Shown here: one piece after another, positions 10,091 to 22,806 of the stretch
How positions within the stretch are numbered: the first letter of the stretch is position 1
Layout of the letters: every line of letters begins with the position of its first letter
Origin: Conchocele bisecta
Lineage: Eukaryota; Mollusca; Bivalvia; Lucinida; Thyasiridae
Direction: 5' to 3'
Assembly (NCBI GenBank): GCA_029237695.1
Contig: CM055277.1
Span: forward strand, 44,550,242 to 44,614,241
DNA length: 64,000 nucleotides
The notes under the pieces: model-generated
Database searches by the model: none
What the model saw: only the letters and a program-made list of their open reading frames with translations
What the model was told of the DNA's origin: nothing
Translations under genes and position numbers: made by a program

Positions 10091-10785
10091 TTGTAGAGTG
10101 CGCACAATAAAAAAGGGAGATAACTAAAAAATTAGCTACGCAAGAGTTGTCATTCTTGTGCGCGACACACCTCCGGGTCGTGGTCTATGCATGTGTGAAG
10201 TTTCATGAAAATATTCCAAAGGGTGGTCGAGTTATGCTCCGGACAGGAAATCAATGAGCGAAAACAAAAAAGAGAGATAACTCAAAAATTAGCTATGCAA
10301 GAGTTGTCATTCTTGTGCACGACACACCTTCGGTTCGTGGTCTAATTGAATGTGTTAAGTTTCATAAAAATATTCCAAAGAGTGGTCGAGTTATGGTCAA
10401 TCAGTGCGCGAAACAAAAAAGGGAGATAACTAAAAAATTAGCTATGCAAGAGTTGTCATTCTTGTGCGCGACACACCTTCGGGTCGTGGTCTATGCATGT
10501 GTGAAGTTTCATGAAAATATTCCAAAGGGTGGTGGAGTTATGCTCCGGACACGAAATCAGTGTGAGAAACAAAAAAGGGAGATAACTCAAAAATTAGCTA
10601 TGCAAGAGTTGTCATTCTTGTGCGCGACACACCTTCGGGTCATGGTCTATGCATGTGTGAAGTTTCATGAAAATATTCCAAAGGGTGTTCGAGTTATGTT
10701 CCGGACAAGAAGTGTCTGCGGCGGACGCGGACGCGGCGCGCTGTCAAATCCATAGTATCCCCCGACGGAGTCCGGGGGATACAAA
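10091..10785. mobile_element. HINE-like array H, third segment and 3' end
   Basis: Four units of about 170 bp, then a G+C-rich stretch (ggcggacgcggacgcggcgc) and the terminal hairpin tatcccccgacggagtccgg...ata. Confidence 0.7.
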
Positions 10786-11115
10786 TATGGAAGATAATAA
10801 ATAATTATTTGAAGTTTGAAGTAAATCAGAGTAAGTATTGTGGAGATATAAGGTATGCAAGAACTTTAACACACATTTCAAAGTCATTTGATCTTGACCT
10901 TGGCCATGTGAACCACATGGGCATGCTATAGAATGAACATATGGATGATGATTAAGAAGTATTGGATGTTGGAAGTAAATAGGAGTAAGTGTTGTGGAGA
11001 TATAAGGTATGTAAAAACATTAACACAAATTTCAAAGTCATTTGACGTTGACCTTTGGCATGTGAACCGGAAGGCCTCGTCCAGTATTCCCGCGACTTTT
11101 CCAAGTTTATATCCC
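10786..11115. mobile_element. HINE-like array I fragment
   Basis: Two units of about 165 bp ('ggagatataaggtatg', 'tttcaaagtcatttga'), the continuation of the 5870-6130 fragment on the other side of array H. Confidence 0.55.
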
Positions 11116-12237
11116 CGATAAATTCCACAAAAAGGCCATTCAATTCTTATAGTTCCAGCATTTGAAATAAATTCATCAAGAAAATGTGTTTATTTTCCGT
11201 TTTCTTGAGAATTATTTTAACTGCGCCTCACGGTTACGGAAAGTAGTTTGGCATGGGAGTTTACTGGGATATAAATTTTGGACAGAGACTTGCTACGGGC
11301 CAATCAAATGTTAGGGAATTGTGGAAATATTTTTGTGCTGGAATTATTACTATATCATCAGTATATGACAGCGCAAACATCTGCTTCAAACTACGCTTTT
11401 ACGTCGTCCTGGCCCGTTAAGAAACAGTTTGCATCGAACATTTGATCAAACTTACATTTATACCCGTTTAATGTGTCACGACAGGCAATTGAATCGCACC
11501 GACATTTCTATAATTTGTCGGGAAGCCATGTTGTCTAATCTTGATGGATATTCCCGATGACCTCATCGCTAAGCTTATGATTGGCTGATATTCGTGGAGT
11601 GTCACGCGTAAGCGTCATGTTACACTGACTGATTACCAGCCGGTCACCTGTTTACCTTGTAAGCGAAGCTATGAAACGGTACCAGCTGACGCGTCATCGG
11701 GAAAACCAAAGCAATAAATGTGCCCGATGTAGAGACAAATGCGGAACTTTGTTGGAACAAAATAATCCATAGCTCGAAAACACGTTGACATAGCGCATCG
11801 GGGAATACATCATTGCGGAGGGCTAACATTTGCCTAACTTCTGCAATAGGCGAACATGATATAAATAAGTTAATTGTTTCGTGAGAGTCCATTGTCTCAA
11901 GGCTGTACGAGTTCTAACAGGGAGTAAAAAAGAAATTCAACTTATTTTCTCCCCACTTATTGATACTTTTAGGTATATTTAATGCATTTATAGACATTGG
12001 TCTGTTACATCGATCTGTGCTGTCAACCCACAACTAATACACACATTTCCATTTGTATCACGGTAAAATTCAACAGGGCCGCCATACAACATACAAAATG
12101 GCCACCTCCCACTATGCATATTCACGCAATCGGATAAATTTGTTTGTAGGATGAAAATATGAGTGATGACTAAATATCCTATGGAGCTTCAAGCCGACTT
12201 ACGGTAACAGAGATAATGAGTAGATAAACTAGAGCAA
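11116..12237. other. Unique intronic stretch, no assigned gene
   Basis: About 1.1 kb without recognised repeats. The minus strand has an 82-codon frame (11892-11644) starting MDSHETINLFISCSPIAEVR with a donor-like AAG|gtaaac near its end. I recognise no family, so it is not called as a gene. Confidence 0.4.
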
Positions 12238-12530
12238 GTGAACAAGCGCTCACGGATACCCCCGGCCGACGCTTGTCAGACCGACAAATATTTGGCCTTG
12301 ACATTTGACATGAAAGTCACATGGGTGGGCTATAGAATGAAAACATGGATGATGATAAAGTCGTATATGAAGTTTCAAGTCAATCTGACTTACTGTTGCA
12401 GAGATAATGGGTACCCGAAAACTTTAACGCAAATCTTACGGACGAACGAACGGGTGGACGGACGGAAGGATGAACGGAATGACGAAAACTATATACCCCT
12501 CGACATACTTCATATGCCTGGGGGGGGGGG
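12238..12530. mobile_element. Short HINE-like element (family I)
   Basis: 5' fold acaagcgctcacg...gacgcttgtc, one core unit with 'tgggctatagaatgaaaaca', an imperfect (GACG)n tract near 12440-12480 and a poly-G end at 12520-12531. Confidence 0.6.
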
Positions 12531-12870
12531 GGTATACATATTTAACACAAATCTCAGACAGATGGACAGACGACAATTTTTGTTTCGGGGTACAAAATAA
12601 CAAGATGTGTACATACTGTTTGTTAGGAGCAGATATTTTACTCGCTGAATGTCGAACAATGTAAACCCTGATCAGATATGAGACTACACTGATCCCAAAT
12701 AACATCAAGCCAATGATTCCAGTCAGAGCAAACATGCGTCATTGTTCACACTGTACGGCTACAACGGGAGTTTAATTGTTACCAACGCATGCTGCGACGT
12801 GTTTACCAGCCGGTTTAGTTGATTCGCGCCTATACACCATTTTCTGTTGATAAAGGTGCATTATGTTCCA
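12531..12870. other. No recognised feature
   Basis: Unique sequence. The minus strand carries a hydrophobic frame (MFALTGIIGLMLFGISVVSY near 12735) with no flanking splice logic that I can support. Confidence 0.4.
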
Positions 12871-13113
12871 GGGGCCCGTTTCACTAAACTTCTTACGACT
12901 AAAATGTTCATAAGTGCAAATTTAGGATCGTCTATAAATTTCAATTTTTGGATTTACATTTATTGAGCATAGGCTGCATATGCAGCCTATGCTCAATAAA
13001 TGTAAATCCAATAATTATTTACAAGAAAACATTGTTAATGTGAAATTTACAGACTATCATAAGTTTGTACTTACGAAGAATTCTGTCGTACGAAGTTTAG
13101 TGAAATGGCCCCC
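12871..13113. mobile_element. Foldback MITE 'GGGGCCCGTTTCACTAAACTT', copy 1
   Basis: A nearly full-length palindrome centred on gcatatgcagcctatgc. The arms carry cgactaaaatgttc and ggatttacatttattgagca. Other copies: 13666, 25892, 35596 (partial), 37698 (interrupted) and 61658. Confidence 0.85.
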
Positions 13114-13665
13114 AGAATAAGATCACAATGCATATCTAACACGCAGACCGTAGTCTATTTCGAGTGTAAGGATGATTCGAGATATTCAAAACAAAGGCTA
13201 TGTATGTATCAAGTTGAATAGGGATTATAATTATAGGAAATGTAAACATGCATAACAGTCATTATTGTTCACAAATGTCGCTATCAACTTGTACTGCATG
13301 TAAGATGTTGAGTATATACATGGATGTCGTCTATGGTAAACCAGTTCATCAGAATTGTGCGAATTTAGTATTCTTTTTCCATGTGTATTTTAAATTGTAT
13401 GCTACAGCATTTTACTAAATGCATTCAGGGGCGAAAAATGTCGGAATGTTTACGACAATGAATGTTGCATTCGAGAAGGGAGAATCCATTTTGTTGGACC
13501 GTGACGGATTGGACCGATTATAAATAAGATTAACGTCATAGTCACGTCATTTGCAAGTCAAGCCATGACTAATACATATGTAGAATACAAAAGCACATGT
13601 CGATACCTGATATATGATATATTTAAACCGTATACTGGTCAATTTCAACAATGAGAAAGAAACCA
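13114..13665. other. No recognised feature
   Basis: Unique AT-rich sequence between two foldback copies; no gene signal. Confidence 0.4.
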
Positions 13666-13908
13666 GGGGCCCGTTTCACTAAACTTCGTACGACTAAAAT
13701 GTTCGTAAGTGCAAAATTATGATAGTCTGTAAATTTCACAGTAACAATGTTTTCTTGTAAATAATTATTGGATTTACATTTATTGAGCATAGGCTGCATA
13801 TGCAGCCTATGCTCAATACATGTAAATCCATAAATTGACATTTACAGACGATCTTAAATTTGAACTTACGAACATTTTAGTCGTAAGAAGTTTAGTGAAA
13901 CGGGCCCC
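13666..13908. mobile_element. Foldback MITE, copy 2
   Basis: Palindrome with ends ggggcccgtttcactaaact and ttagtgaaacgggcccc. The central stem repeats aggctgcatatgcagcct. Confidence 0.88.
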
Positions 13909-14558
13909 TGATGTTCAATGCTATACGGCCATGCATATATTTATGCCCCCAAAGTAGTGCAACACATATGGCGATAGTTTTTATTTATTGAATAAAACAA
14001 CGTTACTCTGTTCAGTGCACGTGGTCATCACTTTCGTAAATACGTGTCTGAGAGTGGTAAAACTAGTACATACATGTATGTAAAACTGCAAGCTGTCATT
14101 TTAGTCAGCTTTTGGCAGAAACATTTTATGTCTGGATAATATACAATACTGGCCAATATACCATGAGCCCCGTGTATCCAGTCAAGATCACATATCCGCT
14201 GCTAGACTCCACACACATGCACTTTCCAAAAGAACACGCACATTTTCACCTTTTAGCCAACTCGATCGACTACTTTTCGCCGAATGTCAAGTAGCAAAAT
14301 ATTTCGCCACGGAAGCGGTGTCGCGCCTGCCGAGGAATTTGACCGTAACATGATCATGAGCATGTGCACAATTAAGCATCACATAAACCATCAGAGAATT
14401 AAGTGCATACTTTAAACAGGAAAAATGTTACTTGTATGTTAATGGCGGCATGGGTGTGTTCCACATGATCACATGTATCAAGTGACCACATATTGAAGCC
14501 TTCTGTCAAGTAATTAATAGTATATCATGATGAAGAAACTTGCACAAACTTTGTAACG
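13909..14558. other. No gene; HINE debris at right
   Basis: 13909-14290 is unique. 14300-14540 carries pieces (cgccacggaagcggtgtcgc, taacatgatcatg) shared with 19915-19990 and 24995-25055. Confidence 0.45.
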
Positions 14559-17314
14559 TAACAAGAGCTGTAGGAGAACAGCATAGCTCAACGATGAGGG
14601 TTGTCGATGTACACATAGCTTGACAAACAAGGTGGCCGCGGCCTGCATAAAAACCTTAACCAAGATTGACTAAAAACCTTAACCAAAGGGAAATTAAGTA
14701 AGTAATTCAAGGTTAAATGTAGGTCAATGTCAGATATAGGTCAGGGGTTATTGAGGAGATGAAGTTGTCCAAGTATGGTTGATGTAGGCCCAGGAGTATT
14801 CCATATACAAGCTTGACTATAAACCTTAACCAAGTTTGAGTACAAACCTTAACGAAGGGGAAATAACTAAGTAATTAAAGGTTAAATGTAGGTGAAGGTA
14901 AAATATAGGTCAGGGGTTATTGATGTACATCCCTATGAGAAAAAGTTATCCAAGTATGGTGTCTGTCTGCACAATAGTATTCCATATACAAGCTTGACTA
15001 AAAACCGTAACCAAGGTTGACTAAAAACCTTAACCAAGGGGAATTAACCAAGTAATTCAAGAGGAAATGTAGGTCAAGGTCAAATATAGATCAGGGGTTA
15101 TTGATGTACATCCCTATGAGAAAAGGTTGTCCAAGTATGGTGTCTGTATGCACAATAGTATTCCATGTACAAGCTTGACTAACAAGAGCTGTAGGAGAAC
15201 AGCATAGCTCGACTACGAGGGTTGTCGATGTACACATAGCTTGACAAAGAAGGTAGCCGCGGCCCGCATAAAAACCTTAACGAAGGTTGACTAAAAACCT
15301 TAACCAAGGGAACTTAACTAAGTAATTCAAGGTTGAATGTAGGTCAATGTCAGAATAGGTCAGGGGTTATTGATGTACATCACTAGGAGATGAAGTTTTC
15401 CAAGTATGGTTGATGTAGGCCTAGGAGTATTACATATACAAGCTTGACTAAAAACCTTAACCAAGGGGAAATAACTAAGTAATCCAAGGGTAAAAGTAGG
15501 TCAATGTCAAATATAGGTCAGGGATTATTGATGTACATCACTAAGAGATGAAGTTGTCCAAGTATGGTTGCTGTAGGCCCAGGAGTATTCCATATACAAG
15601 CTTGACTATAAACCTTAACCAAGTTTGAGTACAGACCTTAATGAAGGGGAAATAACTAAGTAATTAAAGGTTAAATGTAGGTGAAGGTAAAATATAGGTC
15701 AGGGGTTATTGATGTACATCCCTATGAGAAAGAGTTATCCAAGTATGGTATCTGTATGCACAATAGTATTCCATATACAAGCTTGACTAAACACCTTAAC
15801 CAAGGTTGACTAAAAACCTTAACCAAGGGGAATTAACCAAGTAATTCAAGAGGAAATGTAGGTCAAGGTGAAATATAGATCAGGGGTTATTGATGTACAT
15901 CCCTATGAGAAAAGGTTGTCCAAGTATGGTGTCTGTATGCACAATAGTATTCCATGTACAAGCTTGACTAACAAGAGCTGTAGGAGTAATTCAAGGTTTT
16001 ACGTAGGTCAAGGTAAAATATAGGTCAGGGGTTATTGATGTACATCACTAGGAGATGAAGTTGTCCAAGTATAGTTGGTGTAGGGCCAGGAGTATTCCAT
16101 CTACAAGCTTGACTAAAAACCTTAACCAAGGGAAATTAACTAAGTAATTCATGAGGAAATGTAGGTCAAGGTCAAATATAGATTAGGGGTTATTGATGTA
16201 CATCCCTATGAGAAAAGGTTGTCCAAGTATGGTGTCTGTATGCACAATAGTATTCCATGTACAAGCTTGACTAAAAACCTTAACCAAGGTTGACTAAAAA
16301 CCTTAACCAAGGGGAATTAACTAAGTAATTCAAGGTTAAATGTAGGTCAAGGTCAAATATAGGTCAGGGGTTGTTGATGTACATCACTAGGAGATGAAGT
16401 TGTCCAAGTATGGTTGGTGTAGGGCCAGGAGTATTCCATCTACAAGCTTGACTGAAAACCTTAACCAAGGGGAATTAACTAAGTAATTCAAGAGGAAATG
16501 TAGGTCAAGGTCAAATATAGATCAGGGGTTATTGATGTACATCCCTATGACAAAAGGTTGTCCAAGGATGGTGTCTGTATGCACAATAGTAATCCATGTA
16601 CAAGTTTGACTAAAAACCTTAACCAAGGTTGACTAAAAACCTTAACCAAGGGGAATTAACTAAGTAATTCAATGTTAAATGTAGGTCAAGGTCAAATATA
16701 GGTCAGGGGTTGTTGATGTACATCACTAGGAGATGAAGTTGTCCAAGTATGGTGGTTGTAGGGCCAGGAATATTCCATATACAAGCTTGACTAAAAACCT
16801 TAACCAAGGCGTGACGGTGACGCCGACGCCGGGGTGACTACATAAGCTCTAACTATTCTTTTAATAGTCGAGCTAAAAACCTTAACCAAGGTTCACTAAA
16901 AACCTTAACCAAGGGGAATTAACTACGTAATTCAAGGTTAAATGGAGGTCAAGGTCGAATATAGACCAGGGGTTATTGATGTACATCCCTATGAGAAAAG
17001 GTTGTCCCAGTTTGGTGTCTGTATGCACAATAGTATTCCATGTACAAGTTTGACTAAAAACCTTAACCAAGGTTGACTAAAAACCTTAACCAAGGGGAAT
17101 TAACTAAGTAATGTAATATCAATGTCAAATATAGGTCAGGGGTTGTTGATGTACATCACTAGGAGATGAAGTTGTCCAAGTATGGTTGGTGTAGGGCCAG
17201 GAGTATTCCATATACAAGCTTGACTAAAAACCTTAACCAAGGCGTGACGTGACGGTGACGCCGAGGCCGGGGTGACTACATAAGCTCAAACTATTCTTCG
17301 AATAGTCAAGCTAA
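14559..17314. mobile_element. HINE-like array D (about 180 bp units)
   Basis: Starts aacaagagctgtaggagaac, repeated internally at 15182. Units carry 'aaaaccttaaccaagg', 'aatgtaggtcaaggtcaaat', 'ggttattgatgtacatc' and 'atgcacaatagtattccat'. Two 3' ends (gtgacgccgacgcc...aatagtcgagct near 16809-16872 and 17243-17312) show that several elements are concatenated. The same family fills 61931-64000. Confidence 0.75.
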
Positions 17315-17535
17315 AAATGGCTAAGTATTTCCGCAACCATGTGAATGTCAAAACGGTCATGGCCATGTTAATCCCGCATGAGTGTGTTCCGAAGGCTCAC
17401 ATGTATCAAGTGTCCAAACATTGAACCAATCCATAACAAGAGTGCCGCAAGTCACAAAATACGCCCGTCGAATATGGGCCAGACAGCGAAGATGCAGAAA
17501 TGTGAAGCTATCACCAAGGCAAGAAACATTAATGA
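17315..17535. mobile_element. HINE-like element E, left part
   Basis: A short 'ggctaagtatttccgcaacc' piece is followed by the start acaagagtgccgcaagtcac (17436), which matches 19992. It is interrupted after ...gaaacattaatga. Confidence 0.6.
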
Positions 17536-18697
17536 AAAGTCATGCAGAGCATGATGTTATTAGCCGATCAAATCAGGGTAAAGTGCATCAAACATATGTA
17601 GGTGTCTCTGGTAACATTGTCAATGGTAAACTATTTTCGACCACAGTTCTGTACCCAGCGTTGACATTTTTCTCGATTTTGTGCAGGTTTTGGAAACCCG
17701 TTCCCAAATCCATCCAATAGCAGCAATGCCATAGCAGCAATGTTTTGTTGTCACCATTATGTTGCGAAATATTCCAGCGTAACACCTGTACTGTATGCTC
17801 TATTTATCTACAAATTACACTCCGCAATACACAAAGTTGTAGTCACTGTGTGTGAATTGTCCGAATTCTGTGGCAGCATGTTAGTGGGCGGAGCTACCAG
17901 GGCTATATATATCTAGCGGTTACAGTGTCATCTAAAAATAGACGCAAGCTCCTGCGTATTCAGGCACATGCCCAGATTGGCCTAATGTGCCCCATCCGTG
18001 ATTTTTTGCGCGATGTCGGGCGCAAGACAATCAATAATTTGCGGCATTGACAATAAATAAGGGGGATTGCCGCAATCGCGCGTGCTGGATGCATCCCTGC
18101 CATCCCTGCATGATACGTAAACAAATCAAAGTTCGCTATGAAGGGCAATTCTTCGTTTTGATTGGTGGAAAATTTTGTGAATATTAACTAGCGTCAAATG
18201 ACGCGCATACGCGATCCAATGGGATAAACCCGAGATGCTGGGATAAACCCGAAAATGCTGGGGTTACTAGTAAGGAGATTTTGAGCAGAGGTCGATTATA
18301 AATTAGCCGAATAAACACATTTTACGCGATTATACGTGGCTGAAACTTGTTCTGTTTAATAAATAAAAGCTTTAAATTAGCCCAATAATCGGCATATGTT
18401 GGCGTATATGGCCATTAGAACCAACTATGGACTTCAACAACAATAACTTCCGGGTTAAATCTCTTCAGGCGTTCAGCTCATTAAGTATTCAAAATTGTGT
18501 TATTTGGCTATAAGTAAAGTTTTAAACGGAGATAATTGCCAAAAATGCAAACTTTATCGGTTGATGCAATTTGGAAGTGATACAGAAAAATTCGCGTTCG
18601 TAGATTACCGAATAGCGGAGAAAAGGGTTGCTACAAACTTTTTCAGAATTCGATGGATAACCAACATATTAGCCGATCTATAAATAGATCGGCTAAT
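17536..18697. mobile_element. Unknown 1.16 kb insertion with direct-repeat flanks
   Basis: It splits element E: the uninterrupted copy reads gaaacatttatgagaatttg (about 20080-20100), while here taatga is present on both sides (17530-17535 and 18697-18702). The insert ends with a hairpin ttagccgatctat-aa-atagatcggctaa, and ttagccgatc also occurs near its start (17560). It contains GC-richer sequence near 17960-18120. No coding region is recognised. Confidence 0.6.
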
Positions 18698-18702
18698 AAT
18701 GA

Positions 18703-19600
18703 GAATTTGAAAGTCTATAGCATTATTTCTTCATCTCGTTGTGCTAAACATGTATACTAATTTAGGCAGAGATAGAAAAGTAGAGTGTCAAGTAGAAATG
18801 ATAGGGAATTGGATACAATAATGTAGAAAAAATGGCTAAGTTAAAAAGGTGATATTTTTGTTAAAAAATATGTTTTCGGCATAAAAACACGAAGGTGCAC
18901 ATCTGCAATATGTGTAGAAGACATGTGTATAGTTTCAGAACGATCGACTGAATGGTTTCGGAGGAGTTGTGTACACAAACTCTGTACCGTATATAGAATT
19001 GTATAGACAAATGTAGAAAAAATGGCTAAGTTAAAAAGGTGATATTTTTGTTAAAAAATATTTTTTCGACATAAAAACACCAAGGTGCACATCTTCAATA
19101 TGTTTAGAAGACGTGTGTATATTTTCATAACGATCGACTGAACGGTTTCGGAGGAGTTGTGTACACAAACTCTGTACCGTATATAGAATTGTATAGAAAA
19201 ATGTAGAAAAAATGGCTAAGTTAAAAAGGTGCTATTTTTGTTAAAAAATATTTTTTCAGCATAAAAACACCAAGGTGCACATCTTAAATATGTTTAGAAG
19301 ACGTGTGTATATTTTCATAACGATTGACTGAACGGTTTCGGAGGAGTTGTGTACACAAACTCTGTACCGTATATAGAATTGTATAGAAAAATGAAGAAAA
19401 AATGGCTAAGTGAAAAAGGTGATATTTTTGTTAAAAAATATTTTTTCGGCATAAAAACACCAAGGTGCACATCTTCAATATGTGTAGAAGACGTGTGTAT
19501 AGTTTCAGATCGATCGACTGAATGGTTTCGGAGGAGTTGTGTACATGAACTATGCGCTTTTTCTTCAGCCGCACGCCCACCGTGCAGTAAAACATAATAC
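18703..19600. mobile_element. HINE-like array E, four units of about 190 bp
   Basis: Units repeat 'atgtagaaaaaatggctaag', 'ggcataaaaacaccaaggtg', 'gaagacgtgtgtat' and 'gttgtgtacacaaactctgt'. A further degenerate run is at 20150-20640. Confidence 0.75.
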
Positions 19601-21539
19601 GTACCGTTTTTTTAAAAACAGTCGTATAAAAATAGCTTAAGTGTTTCCGCAACCATGTGAAGATAAAAAAGGTGAAGGTCATGTTAATGGCGGCATGAGT
19701 GTGTTCCAAATACTCACATGCATCAAGTTTGAAGCACTCCGTCAAGTAATAGTAATGTTACCTGTACAAACCTTTTGACATTTGGTGACGCAGACGACGA
19801 CGTCGGAAAAAGCGGTGACGATAGCATTTGACCGTAGAAGTGCATGCTTTAAGCACGAAACAGGTCAAGAGTGAAGAAACTTTTTGACATACATCATGTA
19901 CATATAAGAATTCCACCACGGAAGCGGTGTCGCGCCGGCAGACTCATTTGACCATAACATGATTATGGGCATATGCTAAAGTACGCATCACAACAAGAGT
20001 GTCGTAAGCCACAAAATACGCCCGTCGAAGATGGGCAAGACAGCGAAGATGCAGAAATGTTAAGCTGTCACCAAGGCAAGAAACATTTATGAGAATTTGA
20101 AAATATATAGTATTATTTCTTCCTCTTGTTGTGATAAACAGGTATACTAATTTAGGTAGAGAAGTGAACAGTAGAATTTATAAGAATGGTATACAAACAT
20201 GTAGGAAAAATGGCTAAGTTAAAAAGGTGATATTTTTGTTACAATGTATAACATATTTTTTTTCGGCATAAAAACACCAATATGTGTAGAAGACGTGTGT
20301 ATAATCTCAGATCGTAAATATTGACTGAACGGTTTCAGTGAAGTTGTGTACACAAACTCTGTACCCTATATAGAATTGTATACAAAAATGCAGACAAAAT
20401 GGCTCAGTTAAAATGTTGATATTTTTGTTAACAAATATTTTGCGGCATAAAACACGAAGGTGCACATCTTCAATATGTGTAGAAGACGTGTGTATAGTTT
20501 CAGATCGATTGACAGAATGGTTTCGGAGGAGTTGTGTACACGAACTATGCAGTTTTTCTGTCCGCCGGCCGCCCCGCGGTAAAACATAATACGTACAGTT
20601 TTTTTTAAAACGGTCGTATAAAAACCGTGAGAGAAGTGCATGTTTAAAACACGAAAAAGATCAGGGCCATGTTAATGACGGCATGAGTGTGTTCCAAGTG
20701 CTTACAACCATCACATAATATTAATGTTATACGATGCTGAAGAAACTTGTACAAACCTTTCGACGCAAAAAATGGCTTAGTGTTTCAGCAAAAATGTGAA
20801 GATAAAAAAGGTGAAGGTCATGTTAATGGCAGCATGAGTGTGTTCCAAATGCTCACATAAAGCAAGTGTCCAAATATTGAAGCAATCCGTCAAGAGATAT
20901 GAAAGTTATACCATGATGAAGTTTGTACAAACTATTTGACGCAAAAAAAATGGCTCACATGTAGCAAGTGTCCAAATATTTAAGCAATCCATTAAGTAAT
21001 ATTAAAGTTATACCATGATGACGAAGCTTGTACAAACTTTTTGACATTTTGACGACGGAAAAAAAACGGCGACTAAAGTCGCGCCTTCTGCTAAAGCAGG
21101 CGCAACAGAAATTGCTAAGTGTTTCCGCAAAAATGTGACGGTAAATAAGGTCAATGTCATGCTAATGGCAGCATGACGGGGTTCCAAATGCTCACATGTA
21201 TCAAGTGTCCAAATATTGATTCAGCAAAAATCCGTCAAGTAATATTAAAGTTATGTAATGATGAAGAATCTTTTTTGACCCCAAAATGGCTATGTGTTTC
21301 CGGAAAAAAGTGAAGGTAAAAAAGGTCAAGGTCATGTTAATGGGGGCATGAGTGTGTTCCAAATGCTCACATGTATCAAGTGTCCAAATATTGATGCAAT
21401 CTGTTAAGTAATATTAAAGTTATAGCATGATGAAGACGCTTGTACAAACATTTTGACATTTGACGACACGGAAACGTGGACGACGACAACGACGATGGAA
21501 AAAGCGGCTAAAGCAGGCGCGACAAAGTCACTACCGTGG
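19601..21539. mobile_element. HINE-like arrays J and E, mixed and degenerate
   Basis: J units of about 180-200 bp carry 'gtgtttccgcaaaaatgtga', 'aaggtcatgttaatgg', 'gtgttccaaatgctcacatg' and 'ataccatgatgaag'. E sequence recurs between 20150 and 20640. 3' ends with cttctgctaaagcaggcgcg hairpins are at about 21085-21112 and 21505-21525. Confidence 0.65.
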
Positions 21540-21966
21540 TTAATTGTATTGTTTTAGGCTCTAAATTGGCATCAATGACAACATCCCTGAACGATATGTC
21601 AAAAGTCCTGAGCGTTCCCGTAACCGGTCTGTCGCCAAAGTCGGTTATCAGAGGGGTATTTTTTATCTCCGTAATGTATTAGAAAAGATGAATGCATTTC
21701 GCATATATAGAAGCAATAGAACAAGCACGTCTACTCAAGTATGACGTATAATTTGTGGGTGTCAATCAAAGGCAGGTTGCCAACTTACCAACTTGAAGGA
21801 AATAAGTGATATGTACAGAGAAGAGCATTAAGCAATATTATAAATGTCAATACGAGCATATTAAGAAGCAGATATAGGAACTAGATAATATGCCACTAAA
21901 ACAAACACGGCACTATAACCATTGCACGCTCTACTTAGAGACAGAAATAGACCGACCAAATAAGTA
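21540..21966. other. No recognised feature
   Basis: Unique sequence. I saw no coding signal on either strand. Confidence 0.4.
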
Positions 21967-22448
21967 GGCCATACAAAAACAAAAATCTATCAAGTAAATC
22001 CGCAATAATACAATATGTTAACAAATTCTGCAAAAAACAGGAACCCACTTTTCAGACGTTTCGGAAATGTGGGTTCCTTGATTTTGCAGAATTGCGTAAC
22101 AAAACAGTACTTTCAAATTGGTTCTCAGACGGGGAGTTATCGGAAAGTGCGGTCTTAAATATATTTTCATGTTCTTTCAAGTAGCAAGATGATTTTGCAT
22201 ATCACTCTAACATGTAGTTCACATAATTATACGTTTAATAAAGTTACAGTAACTGTAACCACTTTAGACATGCAAAATCACCAGATGTCCGTCAGGCATG
22301 ACTTGATTTAACATATTTTGCATCGTAGTGATCATGTAGAGACTTTGCAACATGTTTCTATTTGTCCACGACGATAAAAATCTCTGACGTGCATGATGGA
22401 TCTTTCTGACGCGGCGGTATCTGAGTACCAAAGTACACTTGTATGGCC
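21967..22448. mobile_element. MITE with 'GGCCATACAA...GGTTCTCAGA' ends, interrupted
   Basis: Inverted termini ggccataca and tgtatggcc. The internal ggttctcagacgg at the left faces gatatctgagtacc at the right. A hairpin (about 22025-22095, arms attctgcaaaa...ggaaccca) sits inside the left end. The related copy is at 40222-40628. Confidence 0.75.
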
Positions 22449-22615
22449 CTAATAGAAAATAATTAAGCAATATAATAAGTGTAAATACGTGCATATTAAG
22501 GAGCAGGTGCAGGAAAATAGGGAATATACCAGAATATGTGAGCTGAATGTACTGCAGTTGTCCGACATATGAAGTAATGCAGAGCAGAGAGTCATTATTT
22601 GTATCCAGCTAGGAT

Positions 22616-22806
22616 ATTGCGGTACATCAGCTAGGATGGGCGTATTGCGGTACATTCAGCTAGGCGGTAAATCAGCTAGGATATTGCGGTACATCAGCTA
22701 GGTGCGGTACATCAGCTAGGATATTATGCGGTACATCAGCTAGGTTTGCGGCTACATATTGCGGTACATCAGCTAGGTTGCGGTACATCAGCTAGGATAT
22801 TGCGGT
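22616..22806. repeat. Minisatellite 'gcggtacatcagctagg(atatt)'
   Basis: About nine units of 15-23 bp, irregular because atatt is present or absent. Confidence 0.85.

Noticed and set aside
11644..11892. 82 codon minus-strand frame beginning MDSHETINLF with a donor-like gtaaac
   Set aside because: Looks like a possible first exon, but I recognise no family and see no following exon; chance is not excluded.
12436..12735. Minus-strand frame with one hydrophobic stretch, considered as the missing second half of P2X TM2
   Set aside because: Lacks the CD motif and any in-phase acceptor, and lies upstream of exon 8, the wrong place for TM2.
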